DNA of 64,000 nucleotides. Origin: Microvirga lotononidis. Lineage in GTDB: Bacteria; Pseudomonadota; Alphaproteobacteria; Rhizobiales; Beijerinckiaceae. The notes under the pieces were generated by a model. The model ran no database searches and was not told where the DNA came from. It saw only the letters and a program-made list of their open reading frames with translations. Below are positions 42,751 to 51,327 of the stretch, in pieces; position 1 is the stretch's first letter; each line of letters begins with the position of its first letter. The stretch lies in the NCBI RefSeq assembly GCF_034627025.1, contig NZ_CP141050.1:1067472-1131471 (forward strand). The letters run 5' to 3'. The translations under genes and the position numbers were made by a program.

Positions 42751-43542
42751 ATGTTTCGCTACCTCTGGAGACACAAGGCGTTCAGCGCCGTTCTGCTCTT
42801 CCTCCTCGGTATCGGCTGGTATATCCAGCCGGTTGCCGCCTGGATCGGGCTGGCCCTGCTACTGTTCCTGCGCCTCACCAAAATCCATTCGGTCCTGCTG
42901 ATCTATGACCTGACGGACCGGGCGGCACTGACACATGTCAGGACGCTAGCGACGAAACGCGCCCATATGCTCTCACCTGACGAATATGGGAATGTCTCTG
43001 AGGAGGGGTGGGATAAGCACCTCAACAGCTTCATCAAGAAGACGCTCGTGCCGGAATTCCAGCGCAGGAGGATCGATCATCTCCTGGCCAAGGATTCGAA
43101 GCGGTACGCGGCTCGCTTGAGGACCCGGATCAACCGGATCATCGATCGACACCAGCCACCCGAGTCGACGGTTGTGCTCGACGACACAATGACCGGCAGG
43201 GAATTTGAGCTCTACTGCCGGGATGTCCTACAGGAGGCCGGATGGCGTGCTGCGCTCACCCCCGGATCAGGCGACCAGGGAGCTGACATCATTGCCGAGA
43301 AGGAAGACCGGCGGGTTGTGATCCAGTGCAAGTTCTACAACGGCACCGTCGGCAACAAGGCGGTTCAGGAAGCCTATGCCGCAGCCGCCTTTCAGGATGC
43401 ACCCTACGCAGTGGTTGTCACCAACTCGGTCTTCACCAAGTCGGCTCACCAGCTCGCGCACAAGAACGGCGTGCTGCTGATGCACCACACCGATCTGCCG
43501 CGGCTTGAGCTGATTGTCGCCAGCGGCGCTGGGTCTAGCTGA
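42751..43542 (+). CDS. membrane-anchored Mrr-like restriction endonuclease
   Basis: The product has 263 residues. Two N-terminal hydrophobic segments (AFSAVLLFLLGIGWYIQPVA, AWIGLALLLFLRL) are followed by a basic linker. The Mrr_cat nuclease domain includes TGREFELYCRDVLQEAGWRA, GSGDQGADIIAEKEDRRVVI and QCKFYNGTVGNKAVQEAYAA, which contains the D-QxK catalytic pattern. Mrr enzymes cut methylated or otherwise modified DNA. Membrane anchoring suggests action on DNA entering the cell. No methylase lies nearby, consistent with a modification-dependent enzyme. Confidence 0.85.
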   Translation: MFRYLWRHKAFSAVLLFLLGIGWYIQPVAAWIGLALLLFLRLTKIHSVLLIYDLTDRAALTHVRTLATKRAHMLSPDEYGNVSEEGWDKHLNSFIKKTLVPEFQRRRIDHLLAKDSKRYAARLRTRINRIIDRHQPPESTVVLDDTMTGREFELYCRDVLQEAGWRAALTPGSGDQGADIIAEKEDRRVVIQCKFYNGTVGNKAVQEAYAAAAFQDAPYAVVVTNSVFTKSAHQLAHKNGVLLMHHTDLPRLELIVASGAGSS

Positions 43543-43555
43543 TACAAGATTCCAT

Positions 43556-44029
43556 TTAGTCGTCGGAGACTTTGAGGAAGTCGTCGATCGACAACTGTGC
43601 AGGACTGGCCGACTTCGCTCTCGGCTTTTTCGGCGCTTCTTCGACACCTGCGGCCACCGGCTGCTTGCGCGGGATCGGTGTATCCTCCGACTGCATGCGC
43701 TTCATCCGGGCTTTCGCCTTATCTCGCGCCTGAGCCTCCTCGGACTGCGAATCCTCAGTGAGCCACTTTCCGCGCTTGATCACCTCGTTCACTCGACCCT
43801 GGTTGATCCCAAGCTGGAACGCGATCTCCTGCTGGGTCATGTCGGTGGTGCTATGAAGCTCGAGGATCTTGCGGGCGAGCTCTGGCGTCATTTTGCGCCC
43901 TGAGACGCGACGGGCCGGAGCGATCGACCGGGTCTTCTTCTCCTCCTTGCGCATCTTCTCCAGGATAGCCAAGGCCATATTCATGCCTTGGGCGCGCAGG
44001 GCTTCTTCAAATTGCTTCAGCGTAGCCAA
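43556..44029 (-). CDS. HTH domain protein
   Basis: The product has about 157 residues if started at a TTG (44029) behind AGGAG; the frame runs upstream to 44062. The N-terminal helix reads FEEALRAQGMNMALAILEKM. The middle has an HTH, MTPELARKILELHSTTDMTQ, QEIAFQLGINQGRVNEVIKR, followed by a charged, disordered tail ending LSIDDFLKVSDD. The HTH resembles those of small phage or plasmid repressors and replication initiators. The tail could be a protein-contact motif. It is convergent with the Mrr-like gene, separated by 13 bases. Confidence 0.7.
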   Translation of the reverse strand: MATLKQFEEALRAQGMNMALAILEKMRKEEKKTRSIAPARRVSGRKMTPELARKILELHSTTDMTQQEIAFQLGINQGRVNEVIKRGKWLTEDSQSEEAQARDKAKARMKRMQSEDTPIPRKQPVAAGVEEAPKKPRAKSASPAQLSIDDFLKVSDD

Positions 44030-44410
44030 AAGAGAGACTCCTGAACTCCTGCCCCGATGCACTCACCGGTTCAGACAAACTTTTGAACGACGAAGAGGTG
44101 ATGAGCGTCCTACCAGCCCCGCACGGCTATTGGACATGTCTGCCGAATTAAGCCGACCCGAAATAGAATGAGTCCGTGATTCGAGTTTTTCAAGCTCGGC
44201 TATTCTAATTGGTTGTTGATTTGTTCCATCTTCGCCGTTCCCCACGATGAGCGGGCGGGCTTGCTCAACCTATAGTCGGTACAAACCCCGTATTTGGCGA
44301 TACCCGCTGCTCACGGCACAGCCACCGATGGCTTTGCATCCTCCTGCGAAGGGCAATTAGCCTCTGAGAACAGGTCTCTTATTTCAGGGGCGGGTTCACG
44401 GCGCCTTAGA
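44030..44410. other. intergenic stretch
   Basis: About 380 bases between the HTH gene and IHF-alpha. No open frame stands out. The promoter of the HTH gene must lie at its left end. Confidence 0.4.
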
Positions 44411-44716
44411 TCAGGCGCTCACCGGATCGCCGTTCACACGATCCTTCAGCTTATGGGATGGGGTGAAGGTGACAACGCGGCGAGGTTCGATTGGGACCTC
44501 AACCCCCGTCTTCGGATTTCGACCGGTTCTCTCGGCTTTCTCCCGAACCACGAAATTCCCGAAGCCGGAGAGTTTCACGTTCTCGCCGCGCTCCAAGGTA
44601 TCGCAAATCTCGGCCAACACTTGCTCCGAGAGCGCCACCGCTTCGTGGCGGGTCAAACCAACAGCCTCGACGACGGCCTGGGCCAGATCCACTCGGGTCA
44701 CGTTCCTGCTGGTCAT
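44411..44716 (-). CDS. ihfA: integration host factor alpha-type protein
   Basis: The product has 101 residues: VTRVDLAQAVVEAVGLTRHE, CDTLERGENVKLSGFGNFVV, then REKAERTGRNPKTGVEVPIE and RRVVTFTPSHKLKDRV. KLSGFGNF and GRNPKTGxxVPI with the intercalating proline are diagnostic of IHF/HU. The alpha subunit is favoured by the VxLSGFGNF and VPIEPRRVVTF forms. It bends DNA in replication, recombination and transcription. ATG 44716 is preferred over 44728. A plasmid-borne extra copy is unusual. Confidence 0.9.
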   Translation of the reverse strand: MTSRNVTRVDLAQAVVEAVGLTRHEAVALSEQVLAEICDTLERGENVKLSGFGNFVVREKAERTGRNPKTGVEVPIEPRRVVTFTPSHKLKDRVNGDPVSA

Positions 44717-44760
44717 CAGATCATCCACCGTACAAAGGGGGCCCTCACGAGCGGCATGGC

Positions 44761-44946
44761 CTACGGGGGATATGTCTCCTCAAGCTTGAGCACAAGAGCT
44801 TTCAGATGCTCCGGCATGTCGGCAGCGAGCACATCATCGTACAGGCTCTTTAGGGAATGCCCGATGAAGAAGACCACCTGCTCCTGGGAAAAGTTCAAGC
44901 TGCTGGGGAGGTCACGCGACCAATCCCGAGTGTCATTCTGCTGCAT
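44761..44946 (-). CDS. NepR-like anti-sigma factor
   Basis: The product has 61 residues. The core VVFFIGHSLKSLYDDVLAAD, MPEHLKALVLKLEE matches NepR (IGxxLRxxYDxVVxEPVPDRFLxLLxxLD): two helices joined by a proline. NepR proteins hold the general-stress sigma factor EcfG until phosphorylated PhyR removes them. Neither partner is seen in the window, so this would act on the chromosomal system. The short unusual C-terminus (ETYPP) and the replaced P-V-P motif (ADMPEH) leave some doubt. Confidence 0.68.
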   Translation of the reverse strand: MQQNDTRDWSRDLPSSLNFSQEQVVFFIGHSLKSLYDDVLAADMPEHLKALVLKLEETYPP

Positions 44947-45379
44947 GGCATAATTCTCAAGGCTGTGCCCTGCATTGCCCCTGATTAACCTATGTGAAGA
45001 GGCAACTCACGCTCGTGTGATGGGTTTCAGCGGGGCCGTATCGCCCGGAACACGCCTGCAAAAGCTCAGCTGGAGGCCTTTGGACCTTACCTTAAAAGCG
45101 TAGCAAGAGCGAAGCTGACGCTCGCCATACTCGCCAGGAACCATGGCCACTAAGCTGGCAAAGGCCTGTCGCTGCGTCCCGTCATCACTGCTACCTGTCT
45201 CTTCATTGGGCCCAGTCTGGCTAACGGCCAAGCCGGTCGCCTTGATCCACCCCAGCAAAACCGATCGGCTCGATAGCTGGCAATAACCCTTTCGTCGCGG
45301 ACCCGGTCTCAAGCCGGTGAAACCATCCGCCAGGTCCGCCGTTACTCGGGCGAGGACACATCCTCCTCACTTCAAGGAA
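44947..45379. other. mostly non-coding stretch
   Basis: A leftward frame at 45007-45312 encodes 101 residues from a TTG without ribosome site; its C-terminal half (ERQLRSCYAFKVRSKGLQLS) is faintly protein-like but I do not call it a gene. Nothing else is seen. Confidence 0.35.
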
Positions 45380-45422
45380 GCCTCCTCACCTCCACGGCAA
45401 CGGCGGGTGGGGAGGCTTTTCT
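45380..45422 (+). terminator. large stem-loop terminator
   Basis: GCCTCCTCACC pairs with GGTGGGGAGGC (one mismatch) over a GC-rich loop and runs into TTTTCT. It lies before the next plus-strand gene. Confidence 0.65.
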
Positions 45423-45505
45423 GTTCATTCTGGTTGGTTAGGGGCCTTTGGCCGCAACGCCTTCAGGGCCTAGGCATGCCATAGGTTCCCATCTTGGCCT
45501 GAAAG

Positions 45506-45850
45506 ATGGTTACACCCCTGATGAGCAGCCTCTATCACTACCCCGCCATGTCGGCCCTCAATGAGGAGACAGAGCCGGACCGCGTCTTCCGGCTCCACGA
45601 GGCCTTCGGGGTGATGTGTGCCATTGCCCGAATGATCTGGCGTGAGGAAACGGGCTACGACGCCAGCTCAGCTGCCTCACCCACGGTTCGCTGGGACGGC
45701 TCGGTCATCGCGCTGCGTGACATCCGAGGCCACCTGGAGGTGATCTGGGCTTCCGCCGCCCACCAGGAACGCTATGGAGCGCTGGCCGAACTCGCCTGGG
45801 AGGCGATGTCCGAACCACGGACCCACGTATCCCATCACCTCCCCAGTTGA
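45506..45850 (+). CDS. small hypothetical protein
   Basis: The 114-residue product reads EETEPDRVFRLHEAFGVMCA, IARMIWREETGYDASSAASP and LEVIWASAAHQERYGALAEL. Alternative starts are at 45521 and 45548, and none has a strong ribosome site. It is mostly helical and acidic. No family recognised. It is convergent with the GAF-domain gene. Confidence 0.55.
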   Translation: MVTPLMSSLYHYPAMSALNEETEPDRVFRLHEAFGVMCAIARMIWREETGYDASSAASPTVRWDGSVIALRDIRGHLEVIWASAAHQERYGALAELAWEAMSEPRTHVSHHLPS

Positions 45851-45864
45851 CCGGCAAGCGCTTC

Positions 45865-46705
45865 TTAGAACGGGTAGTCGGTTTCTTCAGGGATGCGGAC
45901 GTCCCCTAGCGCCGACCTCCGGACCACCCCAACAGTCCCATCGGGCTCGCGCGTAAACTGAACGCCGTGCTGCTCAAAGGCTTGCACAACCGCGTCCACG
46001 CTGGTGCGCCGGACCGAAAGCTCTCCGGAAATCTCCATCTGCTTTACCGAGGCCGGGGAGATGCTGGCCGCCTGCGAGTTCTCGGATTGACCAATTCAGC
46101 GGCCCACGGGCTGCCCGGATCTGAGCGCTCGTCGGCAGAATCCATGTCTCGAAGTCGAGAGATTGATCGGTCGTACCAGACGCATGGAATTGGGTCTCAA
46201 CGTGACCCGAGACGTCCAGGTGGTGCAGCCAGATCTCGTCGACCACCAACCGGCTGAGACCACGAAGCAACGATGTCTGATGGGGGCTGAACTCGCGTGG
46301 CCTCACGTCCGTAATACAGAAGGCACCCAGCCGGATGCCCGGCCGGATCGTCAGTGGGGCGCCAGCATAGAATCTGATGAACGGTGGGCCCGACACATGG
46401 GGGTTTTTGATGAATGTCTGGTCTGCCCATGCGTCAGGCACCACGAAGACCTCATCGTGCAAGATCGTGTAGTTGCAGAAAGCGTGATCTCGAGGCACCT
46501 CCGTTGCATCACTTCCACCGAACCGCGCCTTCAAGAAGTACCGATGAGTGTCGGCCAGCGTCACATGAACCATCGGAACGTCGAACAACCGCTGTGCAAT
46601 CCTGCAGATCCGATCGATAGCCGGCGATGTAGGCGTGTCGAGGATCTGAAGTTGATGAAGGGCGGCGAGGCGCTCGTCTTCGTTGGACGGCAGCGGAAAA
46701 TGCAT
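45865..46705 (-). pseudogene. GAF domain-HTH protein gene with one frameshift
   Basis: The first 205 residues form a GAF sensor: LPSNEDERLAALHQLQILDT, SPAIDRICRIAQRLFDVPMV, PRDHAFCNYTILHDEVFVVP, the pattern of GAF domains in bacterial kinases and cyclases. Then TSAQIRAARGPLNWSIRELA begins a Cro/XRE-type HTH. At about 46064-46076 the frame must shift by one base to continue as ASISPASVKQMEISGELSVR, TSVDAVVQAFEQHGVQFTRE and end at 45865. Repaired, this is a ligand- or redox-sensing DNA-binding regulator of about 280 residues. Confidence 0.7.
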
Positions 46706-47008
46706 TCTTAAAAGGGGCCTCTAACAGCACAATAGAAGGGATTTCCTAAGGTCAGTCAGAAGCTTTGCAGCAGAGGAATTAAAGCCTAAATCTGACCGCA
46801 TGCCTGACGGGTCGCATATTAAGATTGCGATAGGAACCCCTACGCGAGCTCTATTCCCGTTTTCTGTTGCCGTAGTCTTTCACAATTCTGAGAGGTCAGA
46901 CATCTGGACCTAAAGCTTTTGGAGCCTCCAGGCCACGTTCTCAAACTCCATCGAGCGGAACCTTGACCGTAAGGCTACGTTCTCTTTCGAGGAGCGTCAG
47001 GAGCTCAC
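46706..47008. other. divergent intergenic region
   Basis: About 300 bases between the GAF-HTH gene (leftward) and an exported protein (rightward). It is relatively AT-rich, as expected for two promoters. No gene seen. Confidence 0.4.
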
Positions 47009-47515
47009 ATGCAGGCCTTTGAATTTCATAAAGTTGCACGACTGAGCTTGGCTGCACTTGTGCTCAGTGGATCGTCTCTGGTGATTACCGCGGCTGCCAT
47101 CGCGGCAGATCTCCCTCCATACTACGAGGATCAACAGGCGGTTCTGGAGCGTCCACCAGTCCGGCGCAGGCTTGGGGTTGAGGAGACCTATATCGCCCCA
47201 CCGGTCGAGCACAGGGTCATTGGCCGGCGGGTGATCGAGCAAGGCTTCGTTGGTGGCTATGAAGGGCCAGCCCTGGTGCCGCAGCGACCTCTGCCGATTG
47301 TGCCTCTGGAGTATAGCGATGGTTATGAGGGGCCTGCCTTGGTCCCTCCCCGGAACCTCCCGATCGTCTCTGGGCAGCCGCTCCTGCCTCCACCCGTATA
47401 CCGGGAGAGAGTTGTCGGCATCTCTGCGCCGGTAGAGGAGTGCCGCGTTGTCGTCCGAAAACGGATCGACGCCTATGGCGATGTAACAACTCGCAGAACC
47501 AGAATCTGCGACTAA
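47009..47515 (+). CDS. exported repeat-containing protein
   Basis: The product has 168 residues: a signal-type N-terminus (ARLSLAALVLSGSSLVITAA, AIAA), then Pro/Val/Arg-rich sequence. It contains two copies of GYEGPALVPxRxLPIV about 27 residues apart. The C-terminus ECRVVVRKRIDAYGDVTTRR, TRICD has two cysteines and is a motif common in small secreted proteins of rhizobia. It is likely a cell-envelope or surface protein. Confidence 0.7.
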   Translation: MQAFEFHKVARLSLAALVLSGSSLVITAAAIAADLPPYYEDQQAVLERPPVRRRLGVEETYIAPPVEHRVIGRRVIEQGFVGGYEGPALVPQRPLPIVPLEYSDGYEGPALVPPRNLPIVSGQPLLPPPVYRERVVGISAPVEECRVVVRKRIDAYGDVTTRRTRICD

Positions 47516-47540
47516 CCCCTGATCACCGCAGCCATAAATC

Positions 47541-48058
47541 TTATCGACCTCCTGGCTCCCGCAGAGAGATGCCCGCCGGCACCTTCAGCTCGCCGTCGTC
47601 CTGATCCAAGTCGATGAAATGGTTATTCCAGGGGATGACCAAACCGTCCCCGATCTTTGGCAGCTTGGACAGGGAGGTGCAGGTAATGCCCGAGCGCTCT
47701 CCCAACGAGGTCTCGGTGCCGGTGAGCCGCGCATTTGCCTGCCCAGGGCCTGAGAGGCTCCCGTCAATTCGGATGCTCTGGTCGGGAAACGACCAGGTGA
47801 AACGCTGGCCTGTCTGCTCCACCAGCCCGACCATTCGCCCGGTTTGGTGTGCGAGGCATCGAAAAATGTAGGGGCTTACCTCGTTGTTCTCGAATTCCCC
47901 TCCCCCGACGCCACCCCCGGATAGAAGGTAATCACGAACTGAGATCGGTCGGAAGCGCGGGTGCATTGCCAGAGCGAGCCCGCAAGGCTCAGGCCATCCG
48001 CGATGACTGCTGGGGACGCCAGGACAATCCCGATCATGGCGAGCAGAAAGCGTCTCAT
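47541..48058 (-). pseudogene. exported hypothetical gene with one frameshift
   Basis: The signal peptide MRRFLLAMIGIVLASPAVIA and GLSLAGSLWQCTRASDRSQF, VITFYPG are in one frame from 48058. The rest, EFENNEVSPYIFRCLAHQTG, RFTWSFPDQSIRIDGSLSGP and IPWNNHFIDLDQDD, is in another. The junction lies in a G-run at about 47911-47922. Repaired, the product is a periplasmic protein of about 170 residues with a disulfide-capable WQC/FRC pair. Confidence 0.68.
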
Positions 48059-48117
48059 AGGCTGTCTCCGATCAAGGACGGAGCAGCACCGTAGGCGGAG
48101 TCCCTTACGAAAACTTA

Positions 48118-48303
48118 TCAGCCGGTGGGATTGGAGCGATCGGCGTTGCCACCGCTGCTTTCAAGGAAGCACACCAGGGCAAAGACACTGACCACTGCCG
48201 CCAGTTCTGCACCAGACAGAAGCCAGGAGGGAGCACTCGCCCGCAGCGGCCCGATGGCCACCGCCGAGAGGAGGAAAGTAATAACTGTGCTCCACATCAA
48301 CAT
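48118..48303 (-). CDS. small membrane protein
   Basis: The 61-residue product has two hydrophobic segments (STVITFLLSAVAIGPLRA; LSGAELAAVVSVFALVCFL) and a short charged tail. ATG 48303 follows AAGGGGCGG. Function unknown. Confidence 0.5.
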   Translation of the reverse strand: MLMWSTVITFLLSAVAIGPLRASAPSWLLSGAELAAVVSVFALVCFLESSGGNADRSNPTG

Positions 48304-48467
48304 GGGAAACCGCCCCTTAGAACGGGGTGAAGCCTTAACCCATTGAAGATGAACAGCCAATGAGCACCTCGTGGCATAACTAAGGAAAGCTTAGACGACC
48401 CAACGCAGGAGCGATCCTCACAAGGCTCAATCTTCACCTTTGCCCAATAGATAGTGGATCGCCGCCA

Positions 48468-51113
48468 TTACACTTCGGCCCGGATTTCGTGGTCTGCCAT
48501 GATCTCCTCGAAGGGCTCGGGTCTGTGGATCGCATAACCCTGGGCGAACGTGATCCCCATGGACGAGACCAATTCTAAGGTCGCTTGGTCCTCGACGAAC
48601 TCGGCAACCGTCTGTGCCCCGAGTTCTTTGGCAATCTGGTGAATGGATTTGACGATGTAGCGATCCACCGCGTTCGTCGTCATGTTGTGAACGAAGCTCC
48701 CGTCGATTTTGACGATATCGACCGGGAACTGGCGCAGGTAGTTGAACGAACTCAGGCCTACGCCGAAATCATCCAGCGCAATCTGGCATCCGATTTCTCG
48801 TAGCTTGCTGACTGTCTTCGCGGCCACGGCCATATTGCTGACCACGGTGGTTTCCGTGATCTCGAATGCAAGGATCTCGGGCGCGATTCCGGAAATCTCA
48901 AGGATCTCGCGCACGTAGGCCACGAACGAAGCATCACCGATTGAGGCTGCCGACAGGTTGAGGTGGATCTGGGGATGCTGGTCAAGGCCCCCTGCCCGTC
49001 CAAGAAAGGTCAGCGCTTCCCGGACCACCCAACGGTCGATAGCGCCAATGAGATCATACCGTTCCGCCGCCGGAACAAACACAGACGGCGGGATGATCGT
49101 CCCATCCCTGTCCAGCATCCGCACCAGGACCTCATACCGCTGCTGGGTCGGATCCGCGCACGCAACAATCCTTTGAGCAAACAGCCGGAGCCGACCCTCG
49201 TCTATGGCCAGTTTAATCCCGGCAGCGACCGCAATCTCGCGGTGGCGATCAACCGCTTCGCTCTGCTCGGGTCTGTAGATGCTGACCCGGTTCCGTCCTG
49301 CCATCTTGGCCGTCAGGCAGGCAACATCCGCCTGAGCGAGGACCGCGCTTGGGGAGCGGGTGCTCGGCGTGATCTCGGTTACCCCGATGCTCGCGCCGAC
49401 ACTATAGCTGCGATCGTCCCAGGGGAACTGGATCGCACCGAGCGCGGTATTGAGCTCCTCGAGGATCAGTGTCGCATCATCGAGCGAGCACCCGAGCAGG
49501 ATGATGCCAAACTCATCTCCACCGAGCCGGCCAATCACATCGCCATCGCGCAGGTAACTCGGTAAGGCCCCTGCCACCCCTCGCAACAGGGCGTCGCCGG
49601 CGACATGACCGGCGGAATCGTTGATGATCTTCAGCCGGTCGAGATCGACAAAGGCCAGGGCATGCTTGATGCCGGTATCACGGCTTTCCGCCAGAGCCTC
49701 TTCAAGCCTCTGCTCGAAGGCTGATCGATTCAGAAGGCCGGTCAGTTCGTCATGGGTCGCATTATATCTGAGCCGCTCCTCGGCTTCTCGCCGGGCCGTG
49801 ATATCCTGGAATTGCACGATCATGTAGGCGGGCTTACCTGCCTCGTCCCGCAGGAGAGAGGCAGACCTGAGGACCCAAACTTCCACCCCATCCTTGCGCA
49901 CCAAGCGCCGTTCGCTTTCCGCGAAGGCGATCTCTCCTCGCAAGAGCGGGCCATCATCTGGTGGATCGTCATCCGGAGGCGTCAGGTCGGCCGCCGTCTT
50001 CGACAGCATCTCCCTTTCGGAAAACCCGAACAGCCGGCAGAAGGCCGGGTTTACCTTGAACACGGTTCCGTCGAGGTGCAGAAGCGCCGTCCCGATGCCT
50101 GCGCCCTTCATGGCTCCTCGGAAGAGCGCTTCGTTGTGCAAGGCCTCCTGGTGCGCCGCTCGCCGCCAGCGGAATTCCCGGCGCAGGCTCAGAGCCAGGG
50201 CGATCATGGCCCCGGTCAGGACCAGCACAATGCCGCCGATCGTCAGAGCTCGGCTTCGCCAGGCGGCATAGACATCCTGCAGGGAGCGTCCTACGCTGAT
50301 GGTAAGCGGGTAATCCCCGATCTGGGTGAAGGTGTACAGCCGCGGAATACCATCGAGTGGAGACGTGGTCGCCTCGTACGACCCTGAGCGCTCCTGCGGA
50401 TAGTAACGATAGAGCTCCGCCCCACTGACGTCCGTGCCGAGATGCTTTTCGTTCAACGGCTGCCGCACGAGCAGCCTCTTGTCCGCGCGCATGAGCGACA
50501 TGGAGCCATTCGGTCCCAGGTCCATTCTGCCGAACAGATCGGTGAAGTAGTCCAAGCCCAGGCCGACATACGCAATCCCAGCGAACCGGCCATCCGGGTG
50601 AGAAAGCCGCCGACTGAACACAATACCCCATCCAAGGCCAACCGGGCTCTTGATCGGTAGCGAAACGTAGAGCCCCACATCCGGGCGATCACGGTGGACG
50701 GTAAAATACTGTTGTTTAGAGAGGTTGATGATGTTCGGGTCCGTGAAACGAGAGTGATATCTCAGCTTTCCGGTTTCATCGACGACGGCAATGGCGGCGA
50801 GATATTGCGCCGTCGCAACCTGGTCGAACAGCAACTGGCGCTGAAGGTCAGAACCCAGTTCGGTGAAGCCCGGCTGAGTGACCCGATCTATAACCTTCTG
50901 GATCGTCAGATCGATGATCTCGATGTTGCGGGAGATATCTCGGCTCACCGATGCAACAAGATTGCTTGACGCTGCCTTGGCTTGGTCGGACGCGTTCCCC
51001 CGTTCATCGTAGACGAGGGCCACGCAAAACAGGTTGAAGACCGCAGCCAGAACCAGAACGTTCAGGACCGGACTGCGAGTAAGCAGGTTCTTACACCAGG
51101 AAATGGAGGTCAC
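48468..51113 (-). CDS. membrane sensor with PDC, PAS, GGDEF and EAL domains
   Basis: The product has 881 residues. A first membrane helix near 15-35 is followed by a periplasmic PDC/dCache sensor (VDETGKLRYHSRFTDP, IAYVGLGLDYFTDLF) and a second helix near 290. A PAS domain (HLDGTVFKVNPAFCRLFGFS), GGDEF (GRLGGDEFGII near residue 531) and EAL (RYEVLVR near 658, FEITETT, LDDFGVGLSSF, KIDGSFVH, TVAEFVED) follow. Both catalytic motifs look intact, so it could make or break cyclic di-GMP. It would couple an external chemical signal to motility, biofilm or attachment. Confidence 0.93.
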   Translation of the reverse strand: MTSISWCKNLLTRSPVLNVLVLAAVFNLFCVALVYDERGNASDQAKAASSNLVASVSRDISRNIEIIDLTIQKVIDRVTQPGFTELGSDLQRQLLFDQVATAQYLAAIAVVDETGKLRYHSRFTDPNIINLSKQQYFTVHRDRPDVGLYVSLPIKSPVGLGWGIVFSRRLSHPDGRFAGIAYVGLGLDYFTDLFGRMDLGPNGSMSLMRADKRLLVRQPLNEKHLGTDVSGAELYRYYPQERSGSYEATTSPLDGIPRLYTFTQIGDYPLTISVGRSLQDVYAAWRSRALTIGGIVLVLTGAMIALALSLRREFRWRRAAHQEALHNEALFRGAMKGAGIGTALLHLDGTVFKVNPAFCRLFGFSEREMLSKTAADLTPPDDDPPDDGPLLRGEIAFAESERRLVRKDGVEVWVLRSASLLRDEAGKPAYMIVQFQDITARREAEERLRYNATHDELTGLLNRSAFEQRLEEALAESRDTGIKHALAFVDLDRLKIINDSAGHVAGDALLRGVAGALPSYLRDGDVIGRLGGDEFGIILLGCSLDDATLILEELNTALGAIQFPWDDRSYSVGASIGVTEITPSTRSPSAVLAQADVACLTAKMAGRNRVSIYRPEQSEAVDRHREIAVAAGIKLAIDEGRLRLFAQRIVACADPTQQRYEVLVRMLDRDGTIIPPSVFVPAAERYDLIGAIDRWVVREALTFLGRAGGLDQHPQIHLNLSAASIGDASFVAYVREILEISGIAPEILAFEITETTVVSNMAVAAKTVSKLREIGCQIALDDFGVGLSSFNYLRQFPVDIVKIDGSFVHNMTTNAVDRYIVKSIHQIAKELGAQTVAEFVEDQATLELVSSMGITFAQGYAIHRPEPFEEIMADHEIRAEV

Positions 51114-51327
51114 GAGGCAATATCTTGGACAGGGGCATCGGGCGGGACTTCAACGAAATCTGTGCATCACAGGCCACAATCGGCCCTGATCGAAATAAGC
51201 CAGAGAAGCCTCTGGAAATCCATTGGACAAAGGAAATGGGGTAAATGATCGCGCCCGGATCGGAAGCGGTGACAGCCTAGGCGCACGTCGTGTTGTAAAA
51301 CTCGTCCCGAGGCACGTTGAGCCGCCC

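Noticed and set aside
45007..45312. 101-codon leftward gene
   Set aside because: TTG start without ribosome site and weak composition; evidence too thin to call.
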